Shown here: positions 5,123 to 7,009 of the stretch, piece after piece
Layout of the letters: every line of letters begins with the position of its first letter
How positions within the stretch are numbered: the stretch's first letter is position 1
From: JAJXZP01 sp035505775
GTDB taxonomy: Bacteria > Spirochaetota > Spirochaetia > Treponematales > Rectinemataceae
Direction: 5' to 3'
DNA: 7,009 nt
Assembly: GCA_035505775.1 (NCBI GenBank)
Contig: DATJQN010000172.1
Coordinates: 1-7,009 of the forward strand
The notes under the pieces: model-generated
Databases searched by the model: none
The model's input: the letters and a program-made list of their open reading frames with translations, nothing else
What the model was told of the DNA's origin: nothing
Program-made: the position numbers and the translations under genes

Positions 5123-6943
5123 ATGTCGGAGACCGGCAGCATGAGAGTGCAGGCACCAACCCAGCGATTGAAGGGGGGACTCCCGGCAATCGGCATACGT
5201 CCCACGATCGACGGACGTCTGGGCGGTGTGCGGGAATCCCTGGAGGGACCGACCATGGCCATGGCCAAGGCCGCGGCCAAGCTCATCTCGGAACAGCTGC
5301 GGCATCCGAGCGGCCAGGCGATCGAGTGCGTCATCGCCGATTCGACCATCGGCGGAGTGGCCGAGGCGGCGGCCTGCGCGGAGAAGTTCGCCCGCGCGGG
5401 GGTCGCCGCCACGCTCACTGTGACACCCTGCTGGTGCTACGGCTCCGAGACCATGGACATGGATCCCCTGACCGTCAAGGCCGTCTGGGGATTCAACGGG
5501 ACCGACCGCCCGGGTGCGGTCTACCTCGCCGCGGTGCTCGCCGCCCACAACCAGAAGGGACTTCCCGCCTTCGGCATCTACGGGCGGGACGTCCAGGACC
5601 TGTCGGATACCGGCACGATACCCCCCGACGTCGCCCAGAAGATCCTCCGCTTCGCCCGCGCGGCCATCGCCGCCGCCTGGATGCGGGGCAAGTCCTATCT
5701 CTCGGTCGGTTCCGTCTCCATGGGAATCGCCGGATCGATAGTCGAACCCAACTTCTTCCAGAACTATCTGGGCATGCGCAACGAGTACGTGGACATGAGC
5801 GAGCTCGTGCGGCGCTTCGAGGAGAAGATCTATTCCGAGGCCGAGTATCGACGCGCGCTCGAATGGGTGAAGGGCAACTGCCCGGAGGGCAGCGACGTCA
5901 ACGCCCCCGCGGTCCAACACTCGAGGACCCGGAAGGACAAAGCCTGGGAGACCAGCGTCAAGATGGCCATGATCGTGCGCGATCTCATGGTGGGCAACGG
6001 CGATCTGCGACGCAAGGGCCTCGACGAGGAAGCCCTCGGGCACAACGCCATACTCGCCGGGTTCCAGGGCCAGCGTCAGTGGACGGACCACTTCCCGAAC
6101 GGCGATTTCCTCGAGACCATCCTCAACTCGAGTTTCGACTGGAACGGCATCAGACAGCCTTATCTGGTGGCGACGGAGAACGACTCGCTCAACGGCGTGG
6201 CCATGCTCTTCGGACACCTGCTCACCGGCACCGCGCAGATATTCTCCGATGTGCGCACGTACTGGAGCCCCGAGGCTGTCCAGCGCGTGACCGGCTGGAA
6301 ACCCGCGGGCGAGGCGGCCCAGGGTTTCATCCACCTCATCAATTCGGGCGCCACCTGCATGGACGGTACCGGCAAGCAGCGGAGAGACGGCAGGCCCGCC
6401 ATGAAGCCCTACTGGGAGGTCACGCCCGACGAGGCCAAGGCCTGCCTCTCCGCGACGAGCTGGCGCTATGCCGATCTTGGCTACTTCCGGGGCGGAGGCT
6501 ACTCCTCCGACTTCCTGACCGAGGGAGGCATGCCCGTCACGATGACCCGACTCAACCTGGTCCGCGGCCTCGGCCCCGTCCTCCAGATCGCCGAAGGCGC
6601 GACGGTCAGCTTGCCCGGAGAGATTCACGACAAACTCGACAAACGCACCAACGAGACCTGGCCTACGACCTGGTTCGTGCCCAGGCTCACGGGGCGCGGT
6701 CCCTTCAGCGACGTCTATTCCGTGATGGCCGCCTGGGGCGCCAATCATGGCGCCATCTCCTACGGCCACATCGGCGCCGACCTCATGAGCCTGGCCTCGA
6801 TGCTGCGCATCCCGGTCAGCATGCACAATGTCGATGCCGCCGGGATCTTCCGCCCGAGCTACTGGACTGCCTTCGGCATGGACACGGAGTCTGCCGACTA
6901 CCGCGCCTGTGCCGCCCTCGGGCCGTTGTACGGGAGGATGTAG
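5123..6943 (+). CDS. fucI: L-fucose isomerase
   Basis: FucI is a cytoplasmic, manganese-dependent aldose-ketose isomerase that converts L-fucose to L-fuculose and, in characterised members, D-arabinose to D-ribulose. The 606-residue protein follows the 591-residue E. coli enzyme closely throughout. Recognisable stretches are AIGIRPTIDGR, TVTPCWCYGSETMDMDP (100-114), VWGFNGTDRPGAVYLAA, GKSYLSVGSVSMGIAGSIV, GFQGQRQWTDHFPNGD, YFRGGGYSSDFLTEGG and the closing YRACAALGPLY. The metal and catalytic residues are all present: Glu352 in ATENDSLNG, Asp376 in FSDVRTYW and His542 in WGANHGAIS. They correspond to Glu337, Asp361 and His528 of E. coli. The N-terminus is about 14 residues longer than in E. 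coli. The gene ends with TAG at 6941-6943. It follows the LacI-type regulator in the same direction and is separated from fucU by two genes. Identity is certain; whether the physiological substrate is fucose or D-arabinose depends on genes outside the window. Confidence 0.98.
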   Translation: MSETGSMRVQAPTQRLKGGLPAIGIRPTIDGRLGGVRESLEGPTMAMAKAAAKLISEQLRHPSGQAIECVIADSTIGGVAEAAACAEKFARAGVAATLTVTPCWCYGSETMDMDPLTVKAVWGFNGTDRPGAVYLAAVLAAHNQKGLPAFGIYGRDVQDLSDTGTIPPDVAQKILRFARAAIAAAWMRGKSYLSVGSVSMGIAGSIVEPNFFQNYLGMRNEYVDMSELVRRFEEKIYSEAEYRRALEWVKGNCPEGSDVNAPAVQHSRTRKDKAWETSVKMAMIVRDLMVGNGDLRRKGLDEEALGHNAILAGFQGQRQWTDHFPNGDFLETILNSSFDWNGIRQPYLVATENDSLNGVAMLFGHLLTGTAQIFSDVRTYWSPEAVQRVTGWKPAGEAAQGFIHLINSGATCMDGTGKQRRDGRPAMKPYWEVTPDEAKACLSATSWRYADLGYFRGGGYSSDFLTEGGMPVTMTRLNLVRGLGPVLQIAEGATVSLPGEIHDKLDKRTNETWPTTWFVPRLTGRGPFSDVYSVMAAWGANHGAISYGHIGADLMSLASMLRIPVSMHNVDAAGIFRPSYWTAFGMDTESADYRACAALGPLYGRM

Positions 6944-6970
6944 ACCGCCACGGGAAGCCGCGGCCCGAGG

Positions 6971-6992
6971 GGGCGCGCAGGGATGCGCGCCC
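6971..6992 (+). terminator. Hairpin after fucI, terminator or mRNA end candidate
   Basis: GGGCGCGCA (6971-6979) and TGCGCGCCC (6984-6992) form a perfect 9-bp stem with a GGGA loop, 27 nt after the fucI stop. No T-run follows; the next bases form another small dyad, CACGG/CCGTG (6992-7003). Like the other hairpins here it lacks the classical intrinsic-terminator tail, so it may only stabilise the 3' end or reduce read-through. Confidence 0.45.
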
Positions 6993-7004
6993 ACGGAGCC
7001 GTGC

Positions 7005-7009
7005 AGGAG
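7005..7009 (+). promoter_or_regulatory. Possible ribosome binding site of a gene just beyond the right edge
   Basis: AGGAG is the last five bases of the window. Given how regularly GGAGG-type sites precede genes here, it may belong to a plus-strand gene starting within about ten bases outside. If so, that gene would follow fucI after about 70 nt. This cannot be confirmed from the window. Confidence 0.25.

Noticed and set aside
4165..5418. 417-codon minus-strand frame across lacI and the start of fucI
   Set aside because: It overlaps two well-supported genes on the opposite strand and its translation shows no recognisable family motif.
5090..6994. 634-codon open frame on the minus strand across fucI
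   Set aside because: It is antisense to a fully convincing fucI, its translation is low in complexity and rich in Gly/Ala/Arg/His, and long antisense frames are expected at this GC content and codon bias.

Overview
The window is GC-rich (roughly two-thirds G+C by eye) bacterial DNA and carries the core of a sugar catabolism locus centred on L-fucose. Two genes are recognisable with near certainty: fucU (L-fucose mutarotase) and fucI (L-fucose isomerase). Around them are the C-terminal part of a sugar ABC-transporter binding protein, a PfkB-family sugar kinase, a galactose-mutarotase-like protein and a LacI-family regulator. The organism cannot be fixed from the sequence. The gene set and the style of the hypothetical protein on the minus strand would suit a GC-rich free-living or gut-associated spirochaete or a similar sugar-scavenging heterotroph, but this is a weak guess.

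Layout, left to right. Positions 1-641 (+) hold the end of a periplasmic sugar-binding protein, truncated by the window edge. Positions 642-818 are non-coding and hold two strong hairpins, one an essentially perfect 18-bp stem. Next comes a tight plus-strand trio: PfkB kinase (819-1805), galactose-mutarotase-like protein (1795-3066, 11-nt overlap) and fucU (3066-3524, 1-nt overlap). A short convergent gap (3525-3580) follows. A minus-strand gene of unknown function, with a possible PH/GRAM-like fold, occupies 3581-4042. It diverges from a LacI-family regulator (4090-5085, +), which is followed after 37 nt by fucI (5123-6943, +). The last 66 nt contain a hairpin, and a purine-rich AGGAG sits at the very edge, possibly the ribosome site of the next gene.

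How the parts fit together (inference from family knowledge): the ABC transporter would import the sugar, FucU would interconvert its anomers, FucI would isomerise L-fucose to L-fuculose (or D-arabinose to D-ribulose), and the PfkB kinase could phosphorylate the ketose. The LacI-type protein is the obvious candidate regulator. Neither a classical FGGY-type fuculokinase (FucK) nor a class II aldolase (FucA) is present in the window. The most interesting biological question here is therefore whether the PfkB protein replaces FucK, and what the second mutarotase-like protein acts on. No CRISPR array, mobile element, tRNA or rRNA was seen, and I found no convincing evidence of an entirely new system.
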